This document shows positions 34,383 to 45,841 of a stretch of DNA of 64,000 nt, one piece after another. Each line of letters starts with the position of its first letter. The first letter of the stretch is position 1. The stretch is from Acidimicrobiales bacterium (GTDB lineage Bacteria; Actinomycetota; Acidimicrobiia; Acidimicrobiales; MedAcidi-G1), in contig JARQPW010000012.1 of NCBI GenBank assembly GCA_029577135.1, positions 1 to 64,000 on the forward strand. The letters are read 5' to 3'. A model generated the notes under the pieces. It was not told the origin of the DNA and made no database searches. It saw nothing but the letters and a program-made list of their open reading frames with translations. The position numbers were made by a program, and so were the translations under genes.

Positions 34383-34521
34383 CGTGTTCCCCCTGGTTCA
34401 CCTGCTGGTCGGCCTCGGCAACCAACGCCCGACCGTAGCCCCGGCCCGCCGTTGGCGCGGCGTCCGCCGATGGCGCATGATCTTCGGTACCACGGGCTCC
34501 TTCGAGAAGATGGGTGAATTC

Positions 34522-35949
34522 ATGAGCACACGAGAGCAGATCTACATCGGTGGGGCCTGGGTCCCTTCGGACGGAGACGGCAGCATCGACGTCGTCAACC
34601 CGTCGAACGAGGAGGTCATCGGCTCGATCCCCGAGGGCACCGCAGCCGACGTCGACGCAGCGGTCGCAGCGGCCAACGCGGCGTTCCCGTCATGGTCGGC
34701 GGCACCCCTCGAGGAACGGCTCGGCTACATCGAGGCCCTCGGTGCCCAGCTCGCCGCACGGAGCGAGGAGATCGGCAGTCTGATCTCCCGGGAAGTCGGC
34801 ATGCCGGTCAGCCTCTCCATGATGATCCAGGCCGGCATCCCGACCGCGACCACGTCGGGCGTTCCCGCCACGGCCCGGGAGTTCGCGTTCGAGGAGACGA
34901 TCGGACGCTCGTTGATCACCCGGGAGCCTGTCGGCGTGGTCGGCTGTATCACCCCGTGGAACTATCCGCTGCACCAGATCATGGCGAAGGTCGCCCCTGC
35001 CATGGCCGTGGGCTGCACCGTGGTTCTCAAGCCCAGCGAGGTGGCGCCCCTGAACGCCTTCCTGTTGGCGGACATCATCCACGAGTTGGGCTTCCCGGCC
35101 GGGGTATTCAACCTGGTGTCCGGTGTCGGTCCGGTGGTCGGCGAGGCGATCGCCGCCCATCCCGACGTCGACATGGTGTCGTTCACCGGCTCGACCCGGG
35201 CCGGTACACGCGTCGCCGAAGTGGCCGCCGCCAACGTCACCAAGGTCCACCAGGAGCTCGGTGGCAAGTCCGCCAACATCGTCCTCGACGATGCCGACTT
35301 CGCTGCGGCCATTCCGTCGGCGGTCGGCGCCGCCTACCTCAACTCGGGCCAGACGTGCAGCGCCCTCACCCGCCTGCTGGTGCCGACCGACCGCATGGAC
35401 GAGGCCGCCGAGCTCGCCGCCGCTGCGGCAGCCGGCCACACCGTCGGACCCGCCGACGATGCCGGCACGAGGCTCGGCCCGCTCGTCTCCCAGGTCCAGT
35501 GGAACCGGGTACAGGGCTACATCCAGAAGGGCATCGACGAGGGCGCCACGCTCGTCACCGGCGGCACCGGCAAGCCCGACGGCCTCGAGACCGGCTACTA
35601 CGTCAAGCCGACAGTCTTCGCGAACGTCGACAACTCGATGACGATCGCCCAGGAGGAGATCTTCGGACCGGTCCTGTCGATCATCGGCTACGAGGACGAG
35701 GACGACGCGATCCGCATCGCTAACGACTCCGACTACGGCCTGTCCGGCGGGGTGTGGAGCTCGGACTCCGACCGGGCGCTCGCCGTCGCCAAACGGTTGC
35801 GCACCGGCGAGGTCGACATGAACGGGTCGTTCCTCAACACCGACGCCCCGTTCGGCGGCTACAAGAAGTCCGGCAACGGCCGCGAACTGGGCCGCTACGG
35901 CCTCGCCGAGTTCCTCGAGGCCAAGCAGATCAACCTGCCACTGGGCTGA
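34522..35949 (+). CDS. Aldehyde dehydrogenase family protein
   Basis: This 475-residue NAD(P)-dependent enzyme oxidises aldehydes to acids. The sequence shows [27 protein letters not shown] for cofactor binding, the general base Glu in HQELGGKS and the nucleophile Cys in [19 protein letters not shown] and a C-terminal [13 protein letters not shown] complete the fold. ATG 34522 has GGTGA upstream; ATG 34510 is an alternative. It leads a run with ferredoxin and P450, suggesting oxidation of a P450-derived alcohol or aldehyde. Confidence 0.93.
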   Translation: MSTREQIYIGGAWVPSDGDGSIDVVNPSNEEVIGSIPEGTAADVDAAVAAANAAFPSWSAAPLEERLGYIEALGAQLAARSEEIGSLISREVGMPVSLSMMIQAGIPTATTSGVPATAREFAFEETIGRSLITREPVGVVGCITPWNYPLHQIMAKVAPAMAVGCTVVLKPSEVAPLNAFLLADIIHELGFPAGVFNLVSGVGPVVGEAIAAHPDVDMVSFTGSTRAGTRVAEVAAANVTKVHQELGGKSANIVLDDADFAAAIPSAVGAAYLNSGQTCSALTRLLVPTDRMDEAAELAAAAAAGHTVGPADDAGTRLGPLVSQVQWNRVQGYIQKGIDEGATLVTGGTGKPDGLETGYYVKPTVFANVDNSMTIAQEEIFGPVLSIIGYEDEDDAIRIANDSDYGLSGGVWSSDSDRALAVAKRLRTGEVDMNGSFLNTDAPFGGYKKSGNGRELGRYGLAEFLEAKQINLPLG

Positions 35950-35971
35950 GCATCACAACAGGGGGGAGGAC

Positions 35972-36169
35972 ATGAAGATCCATGTAGACAGTGACAAGTG
36001 CGAGGGGCACAGCCGCTGCTACGCACTGGCCCCCGACCTCGTCGACGTCGACGACCTCGGCAACGCCTTCGAGTTGAACGACGGCGTCGTGCCGGCCGGT
36101 ATGGAGGAAAGGGCCCAGTTGATCATCGACAACTGTCCCGAGTACGCCATCGAGATCGTCGAGAACTGA
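35972..36169 (+). CDS. [3Fe-4S]-type ferredoxin, P450 redox partner
   Basis: This 65-residue ferredoxin has three Cys at positions 10, 16 and 55 (CEGHSRC ... NCPEY). His13 takes the place of the second Cys, the C-x2-H-x2-C form known among actinobacterial P450 ferredoxins. It should hold a [3Fe-4S] cluster and deliver electrons one at a time. GGGGGGAGG precedes the ATG. It lies 4 bp before the P450 gene, so the two are almost certainly partners. Confidence 0.92.
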   Translation: MKIHVDSDKCEGHSRCYALAPDLVDVDDLGNAFELNDGVVPAGMEERAQLIIDNCPEYAIEIVEN

Positions 36170-36173
36170 AGCG

Positions 36174-37397
36174 ATGACCGACACCGAACGCTGTCCGGTC
36201 GACGACCTGGCCACCGACTACGACATCTTCGATCCCGACTACGTCCGCGACCCGGTCCCGGCATGGGCCGAGTTGCGCGGGAGTTGCCCGATCGCCCACA
36301 CCGAGCGCTACGGAGGCTCCTGGCTGCCCACCCGCTACGAAGACGTCCAGGCCATGGCCAGGATGGTGCCCGAGCTCTCGAGCGCCAGCCCGGGACCGAT
36401 CGTCATCGACCTGCCCGTCGAGCTGCGCGACCAGAACCGGGAGGGCTACAACGCCGCTGCGCCCATCACCGCAGACCCGCCCGAACAGACCTGGACCCGC
36501 AAGGCCCTGCTTCCGCACTTCACGCCGAAGGCCATCACCCCCGAGCGCGAATTCTCCGAACAACTCTGCGATGAACTGATCGACGGATTCATCGACGCCG
36601 AGGGCTGTGACGGGGCGGTCGACTACGCCCAGCAGATCCCTCCACGGGTGATCGCCAGGAAGCTCGGCGTCGACCAGACGCGGGTCGACGACTTCATCGG
36701 ATGGGTCCGCGGCGTCCTCGAGTTCGGACTCACCGACCCCGAACTGCGCCTGAAGAACTCCAACCTCATCCGGGACTTCTTCGCCGAGGAGGTCGTCGAC
36801 CGCCGGGCCAACCCCGGGGACGACCTCATCACCGCCCTCTGCCAGACAGAGGTCGACGGTGAGTTGCTGCCCGACGAGGTCGTGATCGGCATGTGCAACC
36901 TCCAACTTGTGGCCGGCATCGACACCACCTGGTCGTCGATCGGCTCGGCGCTGTGGCACTTCGCCACCCACGAGGAAGACCGCCGACGCATGGCCGACGC
37001 CGACGACGCCCTCTGGGACACCGCCATCGAGGAACTGCTGCGTTTCTACTCGCCCGTCACCATGGCACGCAACGCCATCGAAACCGTCGAGTACGGCGGC
37101 ATCACCATGGAACCGGGCGACAAGGTGCTCATGAACTTCCCCGGCGCCAACCACGACCCCGAGGTGTTCGAGGACCCCGACACCGTTGTCCTGGACCGGC
37201 AACGCAATCGCCACATCGCCTTCGGCTCCGGAATCCACCGCTGCGCCGGGTCGAACCTGGCCCGCATGGAGATGGAGGTCTCGCTCAAGGCCTGGTTCTC
37301 CCGAATCCCAGAGTTCACCCTCGCCGACCCCGACGCGGTCACCTGGGCCGGCGGCCAGGTCCGCGGCCCCCGCCGCCTGCCGATCCTCTTCGGTTGA
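36174..37397 (+). CDS. Cytochrome P450
   Basis: This 407-residue soluble monooxygenase has the haem-binding loop FGSGIHRCAG with proximal Cys357, the ExxR motif in EELLR at 287-290, and the oxygen-activating I-helix segment AGIDTT at 247-252. Length is standard for class I bacterial P450s. It uses electrons from the adjoining ferredoxin; a ferredoxin reductase is not in the window. Substrate is not predictable. With the aldehyde dehydrogenase it may act on a terpenoid, alkane or xenobiotic. Confidence 0.95.
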   Translation: MTDTERCPVDDLATDYDIFDPDYVRDPVPAWAELRGSCPIAHTERYGGSWLPTRYEDVQAMARMVPELSSASPGPIVIDLPVELRDQNREGYNAAAPITADPPEQTWTRKALLPHFTPKAITPEREFSEQLCDELIDGFIDAEGCDGAVDYAQQIPPRVIARKLGVDQTRVDDFIGWVRGVLEFGLTDPELRLKNSNLIRDFFAEEVVDRRANPGDDLITALCQTEVDGELLPDEVVIGMCNLQLVAGIDTTWSSIGSALWHFATHEEDRRRMADADDALWDTAIEELLRFYSPVTMARNAIETVEYGGITMEPGDKVLMNFPGANHDPEVFEDPDTVVLDRQRNRHIAFGSGIHRCAGSNLARMEMEVSLKAWFSRIPEFTLADPDAVTWAGGQVRGPRRLPILFG

Positions 37398-37580
37398 GCA
37401 GGCTCTCCCAGGTTCGCATCTGCCACATTCGGACATGCGTCCGAAGCAACAGGACACCTGTCCAAGCGCCGTACGCCGTGGCATGGATGATGGTCTGGTA
37501 GGAGCCCGGGTACGACCCGAGGCGGCCTCGGCGTGGTCGAGGAGGCGGTCGGCGACCGGAGCCTTTCCCTGATCCAGGCT

Positions 37581-38350
37581 CTACCCGCCTGCCACCCCCA
37601 GCAGCTCGGGCAGCTCGTCCAGGCGGTCGATGACGTGGTGCGCCTCGGAGCCGTCGACGTCGCCTCCCTCGGGAACATCGTCCTCGACCACGCCGCGGAA
37701 GCGCACGGTGGTCATGCCCAGTGCTCGGGCGCCGGCCACGTCGGTACGGCGCAGGTCGCCGACGTGCACGACCCCGGCCGCGTCGTCGACGCCTAGGCCG
37801 GCAAGGCAGTCCTGGAAGATCGCCGACTCCGGCTTGTAGACGCCCACCTCGTCGGAAAACGAACAGTGGCCGATGTGGTCGAGCAGTCCGTGGTCCTCGA
37901 GGTAGCCGCGCAGGTGGCGGCCGCCAGCCAACGAGGTGTCGCTGACCAGCCCGATCCGGAGCCCGGCGCCGGCCAACGCCGCCAACGCGACCGCCCCACC
38001 ATCGACGGCATCCACCTCGAGCCGGTACGAGGCAGCCTCGAACGCTTCGGCCAGTGCTTCCTCGTCGTCCGGGCCGATCCGACCTGCGAACGCCCGGAAG
38101 GCGTCGGCGAGTGCCTGCGGCGTCCCGTACTGGCGGCCCGCACGCCACTCGTCCTCGAAGCGGGCCGGGAACAACTCCACGACCGACCGCAGCAGGTCGG
38201 CAGGAAGGTCGAGGCCCCGCTCGTCGACCACCTGACGCCAAGCGTCGAGCCGGATCTCCACGGCACCCGGCACGCTGACAAGCAGTGTGTTCCAGAGGTC
38301 GAAGGTGACGGCACGCCACTCCCCCACGGGGGTCAGGTCGTCGAAAGTGC

Positions 38351-38363
<13 letters not shown>
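37581..38363 (-). CDS. HAD family hydrolase
   Basis: This 260-residue HAD phosphatase has FDLWNTL as motif I. Trp replaces the usual general-acid Asp (D-x-D becomes D-x-W), as in several dehalogenase-like HADs. VSDTS is motif II, KPESAIF motif III and GDLRRTD motif IV. A four-helix cap separates motifs I and II. The missing second Asp may mean altered activity. Its start overlaps the 3' end of the malic enzyme gene by 13 bp. Confidence 0.82.
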
Positions 38364-39754
<1,391 letters not shown>

Positions 39755-39795
39755 GGGGTGGTGATCCTACGGGGCGGCCCCAGCCGCCACCCGGG

Positions 39796-40362
39796 TCAGG
39801 GGCCCTCGTAGGGGAAGCCGAGGTCGTGGGCGGTGACCAGAGGACGGAAGGCGATGCCCGCCTCCTCGGCCAACGCACCGCAAGTACCGCCCCGATCCAC
39901 GATGGGCAGGATCATGACCGGTTCGGCGCCCAGCGCCCGAACCACCTCGGCCGCCTCGAGCGGAGACGCCCCACGGGTGACGACGTCCTCGCAGATCACG
40001 ACCCGGTCGCCGGGTTCGAGTGCACCCGCCAGCCGGCCCTCGACACCATGGCCCTTCGACTCCTTGCGGATGCTGAACGAGCGCAGCGAGCGCCCACGGG
40101 TGGCGGCGACCGCTGCGATGCCGAACGCCACCGGGTCGGCTCCGGCAGTGAGGCCGCCGATGGCGGTCACGTCGTCGGGGATGATCCCGAGCGCAGCGTC
40201 GGCGACGAGGAGCAGGCCCTCGGACCTGCAGACGGTCTGCTTGCCGTCACAGAACCACGTGCTCCTGCGTCCGCTCTTGAGGACGAAGTCGCCGGTCTGG
40301 ACCGCATGCGCCAACAGGTGGTCGATGAGTGCCTGATTCGGACCGGAGGACGCCTCTGCCAC
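39796..40362 (-). CDS. pyrE: Orotate phosphoribosyltransferase
   Basis: This 188-residue enzyme joins orotate to PRPP in pyrimidine synthesis. The PRPP loop VVICEDVVTRGAS and the flexible catalytic loop FSIRKESKGHGVEG are both present. The GTG at 40362 gives MAEASSGPNQ, the expected N-terminus; the frame remains open to 40545 but overlaps purM. It is separated from purM by 10 bp and is probably cotranscribed with the purine genes. Confidence 0.93.
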   Translation of the reverse strand: MAEASSGPNQALIDHLLAHAVQTGDFVLKSGRRSTWFCDGKQTVCRSEGLLLVADAALGIIPDDVTAIGGLTAGADPVAFGIAAVAATRGRSLRSFSIRKESKGHGVEGRLAGALEPGDRVVICEDVVTRGASPLEAAEVVRALGAEPVMILPIVDRGGTCGALAEEAGIAFRPLVTAHDLGFPYEGP

Positions 40363-40372
40363 GGTTCCGAAC

Positions 40373-41407
40373 CTATCGGCGCAGGTCGACGAGGCCGGAG
40401 CCTTCGACCAGTTCGCCGATGATCCGTGCCGGACGGTCGTGGGCCCCGAGTGTGCCGATGACGGCGTCGGCCTCGTGGCCGGGGACCACCAGCACCATGC
40501 CGATCCCGAGGTTGAACACCCGAGACATCTCGTCGTCGCTGACACCTCCCATGGCCTGGAGTTCGCAGAAGATCCGGGGCACCTCCCACGCCGCCGTGTC
40601 GACTACCGCATCGACAGTGTCGCCGAGCACCCGGGGCAGGTTGCCGGGCAGGCCGCCGCCCGTGACGTGGGCGACGGCGTGGACCTCATGGGCGGCGAGG
40701 GCGGCCACCACCGCCGGGGCGTAGATCACGCTCGGAGCCAGCAACTCATCAGCCAAGGACGTCTCCGCACCCTCCCAGGCAGGGTCGTCGAGCGATCGGT
40801 CGGCGACGTCGAACACCAGGCGACGGGCCAGCGAGAAGCCGTTGGAGCGCAGGTTCGGCGACTCGATCCCGACGAGGACGTCGCTGGCCGACACCCTGCT
40901 GCCGTCGAGAACCGCATCGCGCTCGACGGCACCCACCGAGAAGCCGACCAGGTCGAACTGGTCGGCCTCCATCACGCCGGGATGTTCGGCCATCTCACCG
41001 CCGACCAAAGCGCAGCCGGCTTCCCGGCAACCGCCGGCGATGCCCGACACCAGCTGCTCCATCGCGGCGGGGTCCAGCCGGCCGACGGCCACATAGTCGA
41101 GGAAGAACAGCGGGGCGGCCCCCAGGCACACCAGGTCATCGACACACATGGCGACGAGATCCCGGCCGATCGTGTCGAACCTTCCCGTCCTGCGGGCGAT
41201 CTCGGCCTTGGTGCCCACCCCGTCGGTCGTCGACACGAGGAGCGGGTCGCGGTAGCCCGACATCCCGAGGTCGAAAAGGCCTCCGAACCCGCCGATGTCG
41301 CCGATCACCTCCGGTCTGTAGGTGGAGCGTACGTGGGGGGCGATGCGCCGGATGGCATCCTCGCCGGCTCCGATGTCGACGCCCGCCGACCGGTAGTCCT
41401 TGGCCAC
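40373..41407 (-). CDS. purM: Phosphoribosylformylglycinamidine cyclo-ligase
   Basis: This 344-residue AIR synthetase closes the imidazole ring using ATP. It shows DYRSAGVDIGAGEDAI at the start, STTDGVGTK, the VGGEMAEHPG loop and HVTGGGLPGNLPRVL. GTG 41407 is preferred since it yields the standard N-terminus. It starts 7 bp after the purF stop, within the purL-F-M series. Confidence 0.96.
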   Translation of the reverse strand: MAKDYRSAGVDIGAGEDAIRRIAPHVRSTYRPEVIGDIGGFGGLFDLGMSGYRDPLLVSTTDGVGTKAEIARRTGRFDTIGRDLVAMCVDDLVCLGAAPLFFLDYVAVGRLDPAAMEQLVSGIAGGCREAGCALVGGEMAEHPGVMEADQFDLVGFSVGAVERDAVLDGSRVSASDVLVGIESPNLRSNGFSLARRLVFDVADRSLDDPAWEGAETSLADELLAPSVIYAPAVVAALAAHEVHAVAHVTGGGLPGNLPRVLGDTVDAVVDTAAWEVPRIFCELQAMGGVSDDEMSRVFNLGIGMVLVVPGHEADAVIGTLGAHDRPARIIGELVEGSGLVDLRR

Positions 41408-41414
41408 GGCCGCC

Positions 41415-42998
41415 TCAGGTGCGGTCGAAGAGCCGGGCGGCGTCCTCGACGGGCAACCCACCCTCGAGGTCGTGGACCAGGACGGGCATGGCCCCTTCCG
41501 GAGCCGAAGAGTCGTCGGGAAGCTCGAGCATCTGCTTCGCGAGGTTGACGGGAATCTCGATCGGGTAGCTACCGGTCAGGCAGGCGGAGCAGAAGCCGGC
41601 GCCGGCGGCTCCGGTGGCCTCTAGCAGGCGGTCGAGCGTGAGGTAGTTGAGCGTGTCGACGTCGAGGTACTCGCGGATCTCGTCGACCGTGAGGTTGGCC
41701 GCCAGCAGTTCGCCCCGGGACCCCGTGTCCATGCCGTAGAAGCACGGCCAGCGGTAGGGCGGCGACGACACACGTAGGTGGACCTCCTTTGCCCCGGCAT
41801 CGCGCAGCATGCGCACCATCGACCGGGTCGTGGTGCCCCGCACGATCGAGTCGTCGACCACGACGAGGCGCTGTCCCTCGATGTTGTCCCGCAGCGGGTT
41901 GAACTTCATGCGCACGGCCGAAGACCGGAGGGCCTGCGTGGGAGCGATGAACGTCCGGCCGATGTAGCGGTTCTTGACGAGGCCGTGGCCGAAGTCGATG
42001 CCCGACCCCCGGGCGTAGCCCTCGGCCGCCGGGATGCCCGACTCGGGCACACCCATGACCAGGTCGGCCTCGACCGGCGCCTGCTTGGCGAGCGCCTCGC
42101 CCATCCGGACCCGGGCATGGTGGACGCTCTGCCCGTAGAGGACGCTGTCCGGCCTGGCGAAATAGACGAACTCGAAGAGGCAGAGCCGGGGGTCGACCTC
42201 GATGGGGTCGAACGGGTGCAGCGACCGGCAGCCCGTCCGGTCGATGATGACGACCTCCCCGGGCTCGAGTTCCCGGACGAAGTGCGCACCGATCACGTCG
42301 AGGGCGGGTGATTCGGAGGCGAGCACCCAGCCTCCGTCGAGGCGACCCAGGCACAGTGGCCGGAACCCGTTGGGGTCGCGCACGCCGATGACGCGCTCAC
42401 AGTCGGCGAACACGAGCGAGAAGGCACCGCGCAGCCGGGGCAGCACATCGGCCAGTGCCACCTCGAACGCCTCGCCGGCCTCGAGGTCGGGCCGGGCCAG
42501 CAGCGCCGTGGTGAGGAGCTCGGCCATGAGGTCGGTGTCCGAGGTGACGGTGCCTGGCAGCATCCCGGCCTCGCGGGCCAGCGCCTCGGTGTTGACCAGG
42601 TTGCCGTTGTGGCCGAGGGCGAACTCGACGTGGTCGACGCCGCGGTACACGGGCTGGGCGTTGCGCCAGGTGCTCGACCCGGTCGTCGAGTAGCGGGTGT
42701 GGCCGATGGCGAGGTCGCCGGAGAGGGCAGTGAGGGTCCGGTCGTCGAAGACGTTGGAGACCAGCCCCATCTCCTTGGCGACGGTGAGCGCCTCGCCGTC
42801 GCTGACCGCCATACCCGCCGATTCCTGGCCGCGGTGCTGGAGGGCATAGAGGCCGAGGTAGGTGAGGTGGGCCACCGGCTGTCCGGGGGCGAACACCCCG
42901 AAAACGCCGCAGGCCTCCCTGGGGGTGTCGTCGGCGTACTCGTCGTGGACAAGTTGCGGGCGCAACACGGAGGTCAGCCTACTGTCGGCCATCGGCAC
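41415..42998 (-). CDS. purF: Amidophosphoribosyltransferase
   Basis: This 527-residue enzyme commits PRPP to purine synthesis. The N-terminal nucleophile Cys lies in REACGVFGVF after a propeptide of about 29 residues that is normally cleaved. The C-terminal phosphoribosyltransferase part has VVDDSIVRGTT. The later Cys in RWPCFYGMD and FCSAC match those that bind the structural [4Fe-4S] cluster in the Bacillus-type enzyme. It lies 11 bp downstream of purL. Confidence 0.97.
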   Translation of the reverse strand: MPMADSRLTSVLRPQLVHDEYADDTPREACGVFGVFAPGQPVAHLTYLGLYALQHRGQESAGMAVSDGEALTVAKEMGLVSNVFDDRTLTALSGDLAIGHTRYSTTGSSTWRNAQPVYRGVDHVEFALGHNGNLVNTEALAREAGMLPGTVTSDTDLMAELLTTALLARPDLEAGEAFEVALADVLPRLRGAFSLVFADCERVIGVRDPNGFRPLCLGRLDGGWVLASESPALDVIGAHFVRELEPGEVVIIDRTGCRSLHPFDPIEVDPRLCLFEFVYFARPDSVLYGQSVHHARVRMGEALAKQAPVEADLVMGVPESGIPAAEGYARGSGIDFGHGLVKNRYIGRTFIAPTQALRSSAVRMKFNPLRDNIEGQRLVVVDDSIVRGTTTRSMVRMLRDAGAKEVHLRVSSPPYRWPCFYGMDTGSRGELLAANLTVDEIREYLDVDTLNYLTLDRLLEATGAAGAGFCSACLTGSYPIEIPVNLAKQMLELPDDSSAPEGAMPVLVHDLEGGLPVEDAARLFDRT

Positions 42999-43009
42999 GG
43001 CCCGGATGA

Positions 43010-45217
43010 TCAGCGGTTGGAGGTGCCGGCACCGAGCGCCTCGGGCAACCGGTCGATGAACGCCGCCGTGACCTCGTCGAGGCCGATGTCGACCAGGCCC
43101 TTGACCGTGAACCGGTCACCGGTCGCGAGGCCGATACGGGAGGTCGGCACACCGGCCGCCTCGGCCCGCCCGAACACCTCGACGAGCCAGTCCGGATGGA
43201 CGACGACGACCACCCGTGCGGGCGCCTCGCCGAACAGGGCCCGGTGGTCGGCCACCCGGGCGACGTGGACGCCGACACCGGAGCGGGCCGCCATCTCGGC
43301 CAACGCCACGCCGAGGCCGCCCGACGAAACGTCGTGGACGCCGTCGACGAGGCCGTCGACCACGAGCCCGCGGATCAACTCGACGATATCGGCCACCATC
43401 GCCAGGTCCAGATCGGGCAGACGACCGCCCGGCGCACCGTGGGCGGCACCCCAGCGCGAGCCGCCGAGCCCGTCCGCCTCAGGGCCGAACACCAGCAGGC
43501 GATGCCCGTCGACGAGGGTCGCTCCGGGTGGACGCCGGTCGAGTCGGTCGACGATGCCGAGCAGCCCGATGACCGGCGTGGGGTCGATGTCGGTTCCGGC
43601 CGACTCGTTGTAGAGGCTCACGTTGCCACCGACGACGGGCACGTCCAGTGCCCGACACGCATCGGCCATGCCGTCGACGGCCTCGGAGAGCTGCCACATC
43701 ACCTCGGAGTGCTCGGGATTGCCGAAGTTGAGGCAGTTGACGACCGCCAGCGGGCGGGCACCCACACAGGCCAGGTTGAGGACCGACTCGGCGACCAGCA
43801 TCGCCGTTCCCTGCCGGGGGTCGACGGCACACCAGCGGTGGTTGCCGTCGGTGGTCAGGGCCAGGCCGCGGCCGGTGTCGGCGCCGGTGACCGGGTGCCT
43901 GAGCCGCAGGACCGTGGCGTCGTCGCCGGGGCCGATCACGGTGTTGAGGAACAGCTGGTGGTCGTACTGCCGGTACACCCAAGCAGGGTCGGCCAACAGG
44001 TCGAGCAGGTCGGCGCCCGGATCCTCCGGGGCGTCGAGGTCGTCGGCCGAGGGACCGAGCGGGGCGTCGGGCGCCCGACGGGGACGGTCGTAGAGGGGGG
44101 CGTCCTCGTGGAGCGAGGCGGCCGGCACCTCGGCCAGCACCTCGCCGTCGAACCCGTCGAGGATGCGCAGGGAACCTCCCTCGGTGACACGGCCGATGAC
44201 GCTGGCCCGCACCTCCCAGCGCTCGCAGATCTCGAGGACTCGGTCGAGGCCGTCGGGCTCGACGATGGCGAGCATGCGTTCCTGTGACTCGCTGGTCATC
44301 ACCTCGTGGGGCTCCATGCCGGGCTCGCGCCGCGGCACCGCCGACACGTCGACGTCCATGCCGACGCCACCACGCGAGGCCGTCTCGCTGGTCGCACAGG
44401 TCAGGCCCGCGCCGCCGAGGTCCTGGATGCCGACGACGAGCCCCTCGTCGAGCAGGGCGAGGCACGCCTCGATGAGGCGCTTCTCCTCGAAGGGGTCGCC
44501 CACCTGGACGCTGGGTCGCTTGTCGCCGTCGCTCTCCTCGGAGAATCCCGCCGAGGCGAGGACGCTGACGCCGCCGATGCCGTCGCGACCCGTGGAGGAA
44601 CCCAGCAGCACGGCCAGGTTGCCGACCCCCGAGGCCCGGCCGAGCACCAGCCGCTCGGTGGGGAGCAGGCCCAGGCACAGCACGTTGACGAGTGGGTTGC
44701 CCCGGTAGGTGGCGTCGAAGACGGTCTCGCCACCGACCGTCGGCACGCCCACTGCGTTGCCGTAGCCGGACACGCCGGAGACCACGCCCTCGGCGATCCA
44801 GCGGCTGCGGGGGTCGTCGATGGGGCCGAACCGGAGGGAGTCCATGAGGGCGATGGGCCGTGCACCCATGGTGAAGATGTCGCGGAGGATTCCGCCAACC
44901 CCGGTGGCCGCACCCTGGTAGGGCTCGATTGCCGACGGGTGGTTGTGCGACTCGATGCGGAATGCGGCGGCGATGCCGTCACCGACGTCGACCACCCCGG
45001 CGTTCTCGCCCGGGCCCACGAGCACCCATGGTGCCTCGGTGGGAAGCCGCTCAAGGTGGATGCGGCTGCTCTTGTAGGAACAGTGCTCAGACCACATCAC
45101 CGAGTACATGGCCAACTCCAAGGTGTTGGCGGCCCGGCCGAGGATCCCTTCGATGGTGGTGGACTCGTCGTCGGTCAGCCCCAGTGCCCGATGGAGGGGT
45201 TCGCTCACGGCGGGCAC
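43010..45217 (-). CDS. purL: Phosphoribosylformylglycinamidine synthase subunit II
   Basis: This 735-residue small-type PurL works with separate PurQ and PurS to convert FGAR to FGAM. It shows [10 protein letters not shown] with catalytic His, [20 protein letters not shown] cut into its ATP/Mg loop, [13 protein letters not shown], and the duplicated C-terminal half with [15 protein letters not shown]. The partners purQ and purS lie beyond an oppositely oriented gene, so the complex is encoded in two transcripts. Confidence 0.97.
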   Translation of the reverse strand: MPAVSEPLHRALGLTDDESTTIEGILGRAANTLELAMYSVMWSEHCSYKSSRIHLERLPTEAPWVLVGPGENAGVVDVGDGIAAAFRIESHNHPSAIEPYQGAATGVGGILRDIFTMGARPIALMDSLRFGPIDDPRSRWIAEGVVSGVSGYGNAVGVPTVGGETVFDATYRGNPLVNVLCLGLLPTERLVLGRASGVGNLAVLLGSSTGRDGIGGVSVLASAGFSEESDGDKRPSVQVGDPFEEKRLIEACLALLDEGLVVGIQDLGGAGLTCATSETASRGGVGMDVDVSAVPRREPGMEPHEVMTSESQERMLAIVEPDGLDRVLEICERWEVRASVIGRVTEGGSLRILDGFDGEVLAEVPAASLHEDAPLYDRPRRAPDAPLGPSADDLDAPEDPGADLLDLLADPAWVYRQYDHQLFLNTVIGPGDDATVLRLRHPVTGADTGRGLALTTDGNHRWCAVDPRQGTAMLVAESVLNLACVGARPLAVVNCLNFGNPEHSEVMWQLSEAVDGMADACRALDVPVVGGNVSLYNESAGTDIDPTPVIGLLGIVDRLDRRPPGATLVDGHRLLVFGPEADGLGGSRWGAAHGAPGGRLPDLDLAMVADIVELIRGLVVDGLVDGVHDVSSGGLGVALAEMAARSGVGVHVARVADHRALFGEAPARVVVVVHPDWLVEVFGRAEAAGVPTSRIGLATGDRFTVKGLVDIGLDEVTAAFIDRLPEALGAGTSNR

Positions 45218-45441
45218 GGTAGCGGTCGGAGATCACCGGCTGGTGCGTCCCTCTGAACTCCTACGCCTGTCTGGACGGGTCGAGCCCATCTTCCCGCTAC
45301 CAATGTTCATTATCCGCAGAACAACGGGGAACTTTAGGTTTCAATGTGGAAGTTTCCAACCGGTCAATAAAGGCATTATCCTGTTTCGGTAAACTGACAC
45401 TCCCACCTTCATGATCACAGATGATTAGGAGCATATATTTC
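45218..45441. promoter_or_regulatory. AT-rich divergent intergenic region of purL and the unknown gene
   Basis: This 224-bp gap is distinctly AT-rich from about 45290 onward, unlike the rest of the window. It includes TTCATTATCC, a GGAA-gt-TTCC element at 45348-45357 and a minus-strand GATAAT (45314 to 45309) that could be a -10 for purL. AGGAG at 45427-45431 serves the plus-strand gene. No purine riboswitch fold was recognised. Confidence 0.45.
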
Positions 45442-45828
45442 ATGGCACGCCAGAAGATGTCCGATGCGGAGAAGGCCGAGACCAGGGCCGTCCGCGACTA
45501 CCTCACGGCGCTCGAGGCCAACCAGCCCAAGCGTGGTCGCAAGCGCACGCCCGACAGCGTCCGCAGTCAGATCGAAGCCGTGACCACTTCCATGGAGGGT
45601 GCCTCGGCCACGAAGCGCCTGGCCCTCGTCCAGCAGCGCATCGACCTGGAGGCCGAACTGGACCGCCTCGAGAGCACCGGTTCCGTGGACATGGGTGCCC
45701 TCGAGTCGGCCTTCGCCGCCAATGCCGCCTCGTACGGCGGTAAGCGGGGGATCTCCTACGCCGCCTGGCGAGAGGTCGGCGTGCCCGGCCCCGTGATTAA
45801 GGCCGCCGGCATCCGCCGCTCGGCCTGA
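45442..45828 (+). CDS. Uncharacterised small basic protein in the purine cluster
   Basis: This 128-residue protein is not recognised. It has a charged helical N-terminus (MARQKMSDAEKAETRAVRDYL), a basic KRGRKRT patch resembling an AT-hook core, a coiled-coil-like middle (LVQQRIDLEAELDRLE) and a compact C-terminus ending GISYAAWREVGVPGPVIKAAGI. ATG 45442 is chosen because AGGAG lies 10 bp upstream; ATG 45421 has none. It is the only plus-strand gene among ten purine genes. A nucleic-acid-binding role is possible but unproven. Confidence 0.8.
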   Translation: MARQKMSDAEKAETRAVRDYLTALEANQPKRGRKRTPDSVRSQIEAVTTSMEGASATKRLALVQQRIDLEAELDRLESTGSVDMGALESAFAANAASYGGKRGISYAAWREVGVPGPVIKAAGIRRSA

Positions 45829-45841
45829 ACCGGAGCCTCCC

